Source: Saprospiraceae bacterium
Lineage (GTDB): Bacteria > Bacteroidota > Bacteroidia > Chitinophagales > Saprospiraceae
Length of the DNA stretch: 7,921 nucleotides
Direction: 5' to 3'
Assembly: GCA_022842255.1 (NCBI GenBank)
Contig: JALHPW010000216.1
Location: forward strand, 1 to 7,921
Position 1 is the first letter of the stretch. The number at the start of each line of letters is the position of its first letter. The notes under the pieces are model-generated. The model was given only the letters and a program-made list of their open reading frames with translations. It ran no database searches and was not told the DNA's origin. The position numbers and the translations under genes were made by a program. Shown one piece after another: positions 1-5,877 of this stretch.

Positions 1-71
1 GTAGCCGTTGCGCCGCCCTCGATGAGTAGGCTGGTGGGTGTTTTGCTCCTGGTGGTCACGGTACCATCCTC
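1..71 (-). pseudogene. In-frame coding-like continuation of the lipoprotein gene beyond its stop codon
   Basis: Directly downstream of the TAA at 72-74 (minus strand), the same frame stays open to the window edge. It encodes EDGTVTT, then RSKTPTSLLIEGGATA, 23 residues in all. Joined to the residues before the stop, this reads KLT-stop-EDGTVTT, which fits the KLTxPDGTT pattern I recall in related proteins. TAA is one base away from CAA, AAA or GAA. The simplest reading is that 1-545 is one gene interrupted by a nonsense codon, either a real mutation or a sequencing error. An open frame of 24 codons can occur by chance, so the argument rests on the composition and the motif, not on length. Confidence 0.55.
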
Positions 72-545
72 TTAAGTGAGTTTCATATCGGTCGCAACTT
101 TGGTGTACGACCACTGACCATCGGTGTTTTGACCGTTGTTGGTCCAGGTACGGGTACCCTCTACCTGCGTGCCATCCACAAAAAAATTGTCGTGCGTAAT
201 GGTACGCACCGCCCCTGGGGTACGGATTTCAGCAGTCTGATTCACAATGAGTTTGCCGCTCAAAACACGTCCATCGGGACGGGTGCAAGAGGTGCCAAAA
301 TCAATGGTGATGGTATTAGGCCAGGTCCCTTCAGGCTGGGCAAAGGTGACCGTAGGGCATCCACCGCCGCCGCGTTCTTCTACGGCGATATCGGCATCCA
401 AATCGATTTGTTCGGTGTAATCCTCATTGGCGGAGAGGTCTTCGGCCGTAGCGATGACGGCATCGTTGTTGTCGTTCTTTTTGCAAGATTCGAAAGCGGC
501 TACGCTAAGCAGCAGGGCGAGGAGAAAGAAAAGGGACTTTTTCAT
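72..545 (-). CDS. Small Bacteroidota lipoprotein, function unknown, probably truncated by an in-frame stop
   Basis: A 157-residue product. It begins with a lipoprotein signal peptide: KK, then a hydrophobic stretch at about residues 5-18, then a lipobox-like FESC with Cys21 as the lipidation site, followed by the polar KKNDNND. An acidic linker (about 30-57) leads to a Gly-rich spot and a beta-rich domain with Cys63 and Cys87 and segments such as CPTVTFAQPEGTWPNTITIDFG, DGRVLSGKLIV, VDGTQVEGTRTWTNNG and DGQWSYTKVATDMKLT. From memory, this pattern matches a family of uncharacterised Bacteroidota secreted or lipoproteins in which a phrase like KLTxPDGTT continues into more strands. Here the frame hits TAA right after KLT, yet the next 23 codons still read like that family (see the entry at 1-71). 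The protein would be anchored in the envelope. The start is the only one that gives a signal peptide. It is divergent from the gene at 610. No function can be assigned. Confidence 0.75.
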   Translation of the reverse strand: MKKSLFFLLALLLSVAAFESCKKNDNNDAVIATAEDLSANEDYTEQIDLDADIAVEERGGGGCPTVTFAQPEGTWPNTITIDFGTSCTRPDGRVLSGKLIVNQTAEIRTPGAVRTITHDNFFVDGTQVEGTRTWTNNGQNTDGQWSYTKVATDMKLT

Positions 546-609
546 GTCTTGTATGAATTTTGTTTAGGTGAAAGGTTTGGGAGAGACGGACCAATAGACG
601 GCACTCACG

Positions 610-1563
610 ATGCTTGGTTTAAGCAGCAAATGTGAAATGTTCGTTAAGGAAAATAACCCACCCCCTCCAGCGTTTTCGCAGCAAACATTCTATCTCATTC
701 GAAAACTGTTCCTACCAACCCTACTCTTTTGCCTTTTATCTAACCTGATTTTTGCCCAAAAAACAGCCAAACCCAGCAATATCGTTGACTTGAAAGAAGC
801 CCTCGACAAAAAACTGGTCAGCCTCAAAATAGAAGGCAAGGGCGGTCACCAAGGCGAGGCACTGAAACTTGTATGCAAAAACCTGCGCGGACAATTCCTG
901 CGTTTGCGCATCCCACAGGGGCAGCTTATGTTGCCCGCAGACTCCGCCCAACAAACCCTGGTAGTAGCAGAAGAAATGCTGCTGGCGGTGACGGCCAAAA
1001 CCCCGGTGGAAGCCTCCTTAAAAACGTTCTGCACCCAAGCCGGGGAGATGTCGCCTAAGGCAGCAGAGGTGTTTTCCGTAGGTGCCATGGCGCCCGTCGC
1101 GGTTTGCAACTTATTGAAATTCATGACCGAAAAGGGCAAAACCGATGTCCCCGAAGCCCAAACCGCCGTTTGGTGCCTGCTCAGTGGAAGGTCGCTTGGC
1201 TCAATAGGCGACCCGGAGTTGACCAAATTTGTGGCCGACCAATTGGGGAAGGAAGTGCCTGGCTACCGCATCCGGCACAGCGTGGTAGAAACGGTGCCTG
1301 GACAACGCGCCGAACTCGGCAAAGCGCTCGTAATCGAAGGAAATTTCCGCTATTACCTTGAAAAAGACGAGCGCGTACTCATGGTTTTACTGGATGGCAC
1401 CGGCAAACTCATCAAACAAGTGTCCAAGGAAGAAATCATGAAGGCAGGTGAACACCGCAGCGGGCTCCGCTTGGAAGTGTACAACCTCGACCCCGGCAAA
1501 TACACCCTCCGTATGCAAACCAAGGCTGGACGGGTGATTAAAGACACTGAAGTTGAGTTTTGA
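610..1563 (+). CDS. Secreted protein of unknown function
   Basis: A 317-residue product. The signal peptide is internal to the long reading frame: RK at 31-32, a hydrophobic core at about 33-48 (LFLPTLLFCLLSNLIF), and a likely cleavage after Ala49 in IFAQK. The leader before it (1-30, including PPPP) is unusually long, so the start may be the ATG at 637 (Met10) or a non-ATG codon nearer the RK. The mature part is Lys-rich. Residues 85-195 carry GQLMLPADSAQQTLVV, FCTQAGEMSP and AQTAVWCLLSG, with Cys89, Cys141, Cys166 and Cys189. This order loosely recalls extracytoplasmic proteins with an 'FC...P...QxAVWxxxxG' pattern, but I cannot name a family with confidence. The C-terminus (about 240-317) is beta-rich (VLMVLLDGTGKLIKQV, LDPGKYTLRMQTKAG) and resembles a T9SS sorting-domain fold without its NP motif. 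The gene is convergent with the one ending at 1640 and shares the hairpin between them. Confidence 0.75.
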   Translation: MLGLSSKCEMFVKENNPPPPAFSQQTFYLIRKLFLPTLLFCLLSNLIFAQKTAKPSNIVDLKEALDKKLVSLKIEGKGGHQGEALKLVCKNLRGQFLRLRIPQGQLMLPADSAQQTLVVAEEMLLAVTAKTPVEASLKTFCTQAGEMSPKAAEVFSVGAMAPVAVCNLLKFMTEKGKTDVPEAQTAVWCLLSGRSLGSIGDPELTKFVADQLGKEVPGYRIRHSVVETVPGQRAELGKALVIEGNFRYYLEKDERVLMVLLDGTGKLIKQVSKEEIMKAGEHRSGLRLEVYNLDPGKYTLRMQTKAGRVIKDTEVEF

Positions 1564-1632
1564 GTTTCAAGTACCAAGTTTCAAGTTGGGAATGCCAAAA
1601 GTCACGACTACCTGAAACTTGGTACTTGAAAC
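1564..1632. repeat. Perfect 20-bp inverted repeat of 7-bp units between convergent genes (possible bidirectional terminator)
   Basis: The left arm GTTTCAAGTACCAAGTTTCA (1564-1583) is the exact reverse complement of TGAAACTTGGTACTTGAAAC (1613-1632), with a 29-nt loop. The arm itself has a period of 7: TTTCAAG, TACCAAG, TTTCAAG (1565-1585). The left arm starts on the base after the TGA of the upstream gene. The right arm ends 7 nt before the stop codon of the opposing gene. The stem could form in either transcript, so a bidirectional terminator or 3'-end stabiliser is plausible. However, there is no run of T after the stem in either direction that would make a classical intrinsic terminator. 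Confidence 0.8.
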
Positions 1633-1639
1633 GTAAAAA

Positions 1640-2530
1640 TTAAGTATTGATGCCCGACTCCTTCAAAGTCTCCCTCAATAATGGCTCAAGGGCTTCTTTT
1701 TGAGTCTCGTTCCGGATACGTTTGGTGAGTTCGTCGTATAGTTCCTGCGAAGGGATTTTATCAATCTGATAGGTAAGGATGCTGACCAGGCGTGCATAGC
1801 GCCGGCGTTGGTACCAGACCCAACCAATGATCAAAGCGGCCAGGGCAGCTAGGGCAAACAAGAGGTTTTTGGCTTGTCTTTGCACAAATGGCACGTCTTT
1901 GTGAACGATTTTCTCTATTCGTCTCATGATGGAATCCACCGTAGGCTGAAGGGCGCCGCTCACCAATTCCTGGGCTTTTACCTTGGTGCTGTCGCCCAAA
2001 GCGCCTTGAAGGATGATTTGCAACTTTTCATTGGCTGTTTCCGCGTCAAAGTCTTTGAGGGCTTTTTGAATCATATCGCTTAGGGCACTCCGAGTTTGCT
2101 TTTTTAGCTTGCCCGTGGCGTCTTCCACTATTTTAAGCAGAAAATCGGCCAATTCCTTGTCCTTGATTTCGCCTTTCAAGTCCTTCAAATGAACTTTTGC
2201 ACGCACCATGATGGAATCCAACTCCTTTTCGGTCAAACTTCCAAGACGGTCTACCACTTTTTTGACATCGGGGTCGAGGGTATCAGAAAAGCCTTTCAGC
2301 CCCTGAAGCAAACCGCTTGAGGCATTGTTTGCAAGAAATCTAACGGTATCGCTCACGCCGAGAGTCGCATTCATTCCCATACTGCGAAGCAGACTGTCGA
2401 GGTGGGTTTGGTTCTTTGAACGGAACTCGCTGAGGTCCACATTCTTCAGATTTTTGGACAAAATATTACACCCCGCAGCAAACATAACTGAGGCGAAAAG
2501 GAATAAAACGCCGAGTGATTTGATATTCAT
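1640..2530 (-). CDS. Helical lipoprotein with a C-proximal transmembrane segment
   Basis: A 296-residue product from the ATG at 2530. A start 12 bases upstream would overlap the preceding gene, but the chosen one gives a textbook lipoprotein signal (MNIKS, hydrophobic core, AAGC with Cys21). After the Cys, the protein is almost wholly charged amphipathic helix (about 28-220), rich in K, E, D and L, with recurring 'LDSIM/LDSLL/VDSIM' segments, as in apolipoprotein-like or coiled-coil proteins. A strong transmembrane helix follows at about 222-240 (LLFALAALAALIIGWVWY), then QRRRYAR and a charged tail of about 50 residues. Having both a lipid anchor and a membrane helix is odd. The positive RRR after the helix suggests the tail is cytoplasmic if the helix is in the inner membrane. 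Its ATG lies one base after the TAA of the patatin gene, so the two are almost certainly translationally coupled. The function is unknown, and a structural or regulatory partner of the lipase is only an inference. Confidence 0.8.
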   Translation of the reverse strand: MNIKSLGVLFLFASVMFAAGCNILSKNLKNVDLSEFRSKNQTHLDSLLRSMGMNATLGVSDTVRFLANNASSGLLQGLKGFSDTLDPDVKKVVDRLGSLTEKELDSIMVRAKVHLKDLKGEIKDKELADFLLKIVEDATGKLKKQTRSALSDMIQKALKDFDAETANEKLQIILQGALGDSTKVKAQELVSGALQPTVDSIMRRIEKIVHKDVPFVQRQAKNLLFALAALAALIIGWVWYQRRRYARLVSILTYQIDKIPSQELYDELTKRIRNETQKEALEPLLRETLKESGINT

Positions 2531-2531
2531 T

Positions 2532-4934
2532 TTACTGACCATTGGAATTGTTTTTAAGGTTTAAGGGGGCAACAACCTGCTCAATCAAAGGGGTCGAGGC
2601 ATTTGCGCGCGCTTGCATAAGTCTAACCGAACGCCGAGAAAGCCAGCGCCCGAGCGGAATACGTAGATTTATCGAATCTGGCTCGCGGGCTTGCAGGTAT
2701 AAGGGGTGTAAGCGATCGGTGGTATCTAAATCGTAGGCCATACGCTTGGTGAAATAGGTGGTCCGACCATCCATCGTGGTACTGGTGGCGTGTTTCAGCG
2801 GGGAAGCTACCTGCGACACGGGATCTCGTTTTGGAAAATTCAGCGTTTCCAATTGATTGTTAATCAAATAGATAACATGAATTTTGACCCTTGCCATCCG
2901 TGGGTCTTTGTCCCGTTTTCGTTCCAGCCAAAAATAGATTTGCTGCAATACCTGCAAACCCATGTTTTCATAAGTGCCTCCATCAATGAAATTGCCCGTT
3001 TTGGGGATGTGCGTAAAGGCGCTCATCACCGGGAACAATTCGCTGAGGTTGGTAGCGCCCACGAGGCTGAGTGTTCGGTTGGAACGGTCTTTATCTGCTT
3101 TTTCAACTGCTTCCAACACATCAATCGCATCGGTAAAAATAAGTGTATCCATCCGAATTGGGCTACTGAATGCGGCTTTACCCGTTTGAATATTGGTGCT
3201 GATGGGCAGGTAGAGCGGCAAGGTGGCTTTTGGCTTTTTATTGCCATCGTACCAATAACTCAGGTATTCCATGAACGGATAATTTTTCACCTTGAAACCA
3301 TCCACCCGAAGTTCTGGGTCGTCCCCTTTGTCCCACGGCCGTAGGCGTTGGTAAATACGCATGGAGAGCTTGGAAGGTGCAGGGTAAAAGCCACGTTCAA
3401 TTCCCGCCCCGAAGCCCAAAGCTTCGTCTTTTTGAAGGCGATAATTGCGGTTGTCGCGGTCGTCCTTGCCAAACATAAATCGAGCACCAATTTCACAGAT
3501 GAAAATTTCAAAAAACGAGCCGCTCAGGTAGTTACGCTGAAAAGCCCCTTTGGCAAAATTGAGGTAAAGGCTGTCTTTGGGCAACCCACCGGGGTTACTG
3601 CTCACAAGTGTTTGATTCTCATCGGCAAATCGCCATAAGGCAAGCGTTGCACCCGTGCCCACCGAGCCACCCGATGCCGAGGTGATGGCAAAGCAATGTT
3701 TGTGGAACGTGTACTTGCTCTCCACCTCCAATCGGTTGAGCATTTCACTCGACCAAAGTGCCGCACGGCTCCCGCCGCCTTGTACCCCGACGAGATAGAT
3801 TGGGATTTCGCCGGTACTGACCGTGTCAAATTGGTTTTGCGCCCACCAGGCCTCAAACCATTCGTCGAGCGAGGCCCTTTTGTCGCAATCCATGGCTGTA
3901 GAGGGTATGGTGCGGATATCGTGAATACCTGATTTGACAAAAAAGATTACAAACAGGGCAAAGCCTGCTACCCCCCAAAATGCCCAAACCTTGAAACATT
4001 TAAAACCCTCACATTTGATCCGGAAGATGTACCAGGATGCAATAAGGCGGGTAAACATCATATAGAAGGTGGTCAGGAGCAGCAACATGAACGTAGGGGA
4101 TGGCCCCTCCAAGTTCGGGCAAAAGATAAAAAAGACCACCAGGCCCAGCACCGGAATGGCACTGCAGATATAAAGCCAATCGTAACGCGTTGTGGTGGGT
4201 CGGCCACTGGTAGCCGAAGGATCGTCTGCATGGGTGGACCTCCTGAAATTCTCGGCAATACGCCTGCTCAAGCCGCCGATTAGGGCCATCTGCACCAATA
4301 AGCAAGTACCCACGATGAAGTAATTCCAAAATGGATTGTTTTTTTCAAACCAGCTGACCGTGAGCCCGCACACTACGATATTTGCCAGCATGATGAGCAG
4401 GGTGTAGCGTGTCCGTAGTTTCCATTTTTTTTCAAAACGCGCCGAAAGGATGGCTGTTACCAATAAAGTGGGAACGATCAGCCACCAGGCCCAGGGCTCA
4501 ATCCGGTCGGCTTGGACCTTGATCATTACTAACCCGTACATTACCACAGGCAGGGCGCTGAGCAGATAGGTCAGGCTTGGGTTGTGCAGGGCTTCTGGAT
4601 AACGCACCTTTCCCCAGTCCTCAAATTTCACATTTTTGAAAAAAGGTCGCGGCAGTAAAATGATGGCCATGGCCTGTGCAAAGTACATAACCAACAAAAA
4701 GGAAGCCCTGAAACCACTGAAAAAGAAGTTGTCGTCAAAAAGTCCCGTGAACAATTCACGCCCTTGCGACATAAAGTAGAGGACTATCGGGACCAACAAG
4801 ATCCAGATGAGGTAGAAAAAATGTCGGGTAAGGAAGGGGAAAAGATGCTCGGGGTTGAGTCCACGCCAAATTTTAAGGACTACATCGTTCCAGAATTCTT
4901 TGACGATTTTTTTGATTAATTGGGTGATTTTCAT
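2532..4934 (-). CDS. Polytopic membrane protein with C-terminal patatin-like phospholipase domain
   Basis: An 800-residue product with two halves. Residues 1-335 hold about nine hydrophobic helices (near 36-54, 77-95, 121-140, 149-165, 178-196, 204-222, 252-271, 280-298 and 316-334). Residues about 376-690 form a patatin-like hydrolase. GVQGGGSR (383-390) is the Gly-rich oxyanion-hole loop. ITSASGGSVG (417-426) carries the nucleophile elbow with Ser421, and FIDGGTYENMG (649-659) carries the catalytic Asp651 of the Ser-Asp dyad. The elbow is SxSGG rather than the canonical GxSxG. Patatin-family enzymes hydrolyse acyl esters of phospholipids or other lipids, so this one probably acts at the membrane. 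The true substrate is not visible. I chose the ATG at 4934 (MKITQLIKK). The open frame extends to a TTG at 5033, but those 33 residues look like translated leader. It is the first gene of a two-gene operon with the lipoprotein ending at 1640. Confidence 0.88.
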   Translation of the reverse strand: MKITQLIKKIVKEFWNDVVLKIWRGLNPEHLFPFLTRHFFYLIWILLVPIVLYFMSQGRELFTGLFDDNFFFSGFRASFLLVMYFAQAMAIILLPRPFFKNVKFEDWGKVRYPEALHNPSLTYLLSALPVVMYGLVMIKVQADRIEPWAWWLIVPTLLVTAILSARFEKKWKLRTRYTLLIMLANIVVCGLTVSWFEKNNPFWNYFIVGTCLLVQMALIGGLSRRIAENFRRSTHADDPSATSGRPTTTRYDWLYICSAIPVLGLVVFFIFCPNLEGPSPTFMLLLLTTFYMMFTRLIASWYIFRIKCEGFKCFKVWAFWGVAGFALFVIFFVKSGIHDIRTIPSTAMDCDKRASLDEWFEAWWAQNQFDTVSTGEIPIYLVGVQGGGSRAALWSSEMLNRLEVESKYTFHKHCFAITSASGGSVGTGATLALWRFADENQTLVSSNPGGLPKDSLYLNFAKGAFQRNYLSGSFFEIFICEIGARFMFGKDDRDNRNYRLQKDEALGFGAGIERGFYPAPSKLSMRIYQRLRPWDKGDDPELRVDGFKVKNYPFMEYLSYWYDGNKKPKATLPLYLPISTNIQTGKAAFSSPIRMDTLIFTDAIDVLEAVEKADKDRSNRTLSLVGATNLSELFPVMSAFTHIPKTGNFIDGGTYENMGLQVLQQIYFWLERKRDKDPRMARVKIHVIYLINNQLETLNFPKRDPVSQVASPLKHATSTTMDGRTTYFTKRMAYDLDTTDRLHPLYLQAREPDSINLRIPLGRWLSRRSVRLMQARANASTPLIEQVVAPLNLKNNSNGQ

Positions 4935-5117
4935 GGAGATGGGAACAGGTTTGATGGTAATTAAGTGGTTTTTCGCGCCCCAATCTTTGCAACGCCTGTT
5001 ACATTTTGGAATCAATTTTCGATAAAAAAACAATCAACCCGAGCAGGAAGGAACGCGTTATTTTTGCCTCTCCAATCTAATGCCACGTAACCCCAACATG
5101 TGAACTAAAAAAACATA
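4935..5117. other. Divergent intergenic region
   Basis: This 183-bp gap separates two divergent start codons and must hold the promoters for both directions. On the plus strand a TATTTTTG box (5059-5066) is listed separately. On the minus strand I find no exact TAnnTTTG box. An 8-bp palindrome, AACGCGTT, lies at 5052-5059, next to that box, and could be incidental. The stretch just before the plus-strand ATG is A-rich (AACTAAAAAAACATA), which is the usual substitute for a Shine-Dalgarno sequence in Bacteroidota. Confidence 0.6.
5059..5066 (+). promoter_or_regulatory. Candidate Bacteroidota -7 promoter box
   Basis: TATTTTTG fits the TAnnTTTG consensus of the Bacteroidota primary sigma factor and lies 51 nt upstream of the ATG at 5118. 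I see no matching TTTG -33 element at the expected distance, so support is partial. Confidence 0.3.
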
Positions 5118-5732
5118 ATGACCACTGACCTTCTGCTAGGAAGCCTAGTCCTCAGCCTGTTACATGCCGCGATTCCCAACCACTGGCTACCCATCGTGGC
5201 CATTGGCAAACGTTTGGGTTGGAGTGCCCGAAAAGCATCCCGTATTACCTTGTTGGCAGGGGGCGCGCACGCCCTCAGCACAGTGCTGATTGGGCTGCTG
5301 GTCAGTGCGGCAGGCTGGCAATTGTCGGCCTTTGTGGAAACATTTATGGAAACTGCAGCACCCTTGATGTTGATACTGTTAGGGGCGGTGTTCATCTGGC
5401 GACATTATTATCACCAGCACTTTCACCTACACGGCCAAGTGCCCATTCAACTCCCAGAAAAACAATTGATTGTGGCGCTTGCATCCGCCATGTTCCTTTC
5501 GCCCTGTCTTGAAATCGGGGCCTTCTTTCTGGTGGCAGGTACCCACGGAGCATGGGCGGTTTTTAGCCTTTCTGCCCTCTACACCATCACCACGGTGGGC
5601 GGCATGGTCGTTTGGGTACAACTGGTGTGGCACGGCTTAACCTTGGCCAATTGGCATACCCTGGAGCACTACGCTGGTATTATTTCAGGTGTGGTGCTGA
5701 TTTTGGCTGGGGTGTTGGGGTTTTTACACTGA
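5118..5732 (+). CDS. His-rich polytopic membrane protein, NicO/UreH/cytochrome-c-biogenesis-like transporter
   Basis: A 204-residue integral membrane protein with about six hydrophobic segments (near 4-18, 43-66, 80-94, 116-140, 145-171 and 184-203). The first helix carries LHAAIPNHWLPIVAIGKR (His16, Pro20, Asn21, His22), which recalls the HAxxPDH signature of NicO/RcnA/UreH-type nickel-cobalt transporters. The second has AGGAHALSTVLIG (His51), like their HxxS motif. A cytosolic or periplasmic loop at 95-106 is packed with histidine (RHYYHQHFHLHG, five His), and there are 13 His in all, so metal binding or transport is the best guess. LSPCLEIG around Cys130 recalls the Pro-Cys helix of the same LysE-like superfamily (CcdA/DsbD, TauE relatives). 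The start follows an A-rich leader. The stop TGA is the first three bases of the heptamer array that follows. The substrate is unproven. Confidence 0.7.
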   Translation: MTTDLLLGSLVLSLLHAAIPNHWLPIVAIGKRLGWSARKASRITLLAGGAHALSTVLIGLLVSAAGWQLSAFVETFMETAAPLMLILLGAVFIWRHYYHQHFHLHGQVPIQLPEKQLIVALASAMFLSPCLEIGAFFLVAGTHGAWAVFSLSALYTITTVGGMVVWVQLVWHGLTLANWHTLEHYAGIISGVVLILAGVLGFLH

Positions 5733-5809
5733 TGTATGATGTATGATGTATGATGTATGATGTATGATGTATGATGTATGATGTATGATGTATGATGTAT
5801 GATGTATGA
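5730..5809. repeat. Tandem heptamer array (TGATGTA), 11.4 perfect copies
   Basis: Eleven uninterrupted copies of TGATGTA run from 5730 to 5806, followed by a partial TGA (5807-5809). The first TGA is the stop codon of the transporter gene. Because 7 is not a multiple of 3, the repeated TGA falls in all three frames, so any read-through ends at once. Perfect identity across 80 bases suggests recent expansion by slippage, and copy number probably varies between strains. It is not a CRISPR array: the units are contiguous with no spacers. Confidence 0.95.
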
Positions 5810-5870
5810 ATATAAGGTAATTACTCCCTTGTTAATTCATACATCATAGTTCATACATCATACATCATAC
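5776..5870. terminator. Long imperfect hairpin from the heptamer array and its inverted copy (candidate bidirectional terminator)
   Basis: The last 36 bases of the array region (5776-5811) pair with 5835-5870. The match is 34 of 36, with a two-base mismatch (TG against AC) that keeps the 7-bp phase, and the loop is 23 nt (5812-5834). Since the left side has many more units than the right, the stem can also form in other registers shifted by 7. It lies between convergent genes and ends 7 nt before the stop codon of the surface-protein gene. There is no clear T-tract, so termination is inferred from position and stem length. Confidence 0.55.
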
Positions 5871-5877
5871 GCCTAAT

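Noticed and set aside
546..609. Promoters in the gap between the first two divergent genes
   Set aside because: The 64-bp gap must contain or adjoin promoters, but I find no TAnnTTTG box with a matching -33 element in either direction, so nothing is annotated.
129..635. Long plus-strand open frame across the lipoprotein gene
   Set aside because: It is antisense to a frame with a clear lipoprotein signal peptide and family-like motifs, and its own translation shows no domain or signal peptide. It is a shadow of high-GC coding sequence.
1564..1632. Classical Rho-independent terminator
   Set aside because: The stem is perfect, but neither side is followed by a T-run and the loop is long (29 nt). 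It is kept as a repeat with only a possible terminator role.
4935..5033. N-terminal extension of the patatin gene to a TTG at 5033
   Set aside because: The extra 33 residues are basic and irregular and precede a good ATG (MKITQLIKK) followed directly by the membrane domain, so the extension is probably untranslated leader.
5730..5870. CRISPR array
   Set aside because: The 7-bp units are contiguous with no spacers, and no cas gene is present.
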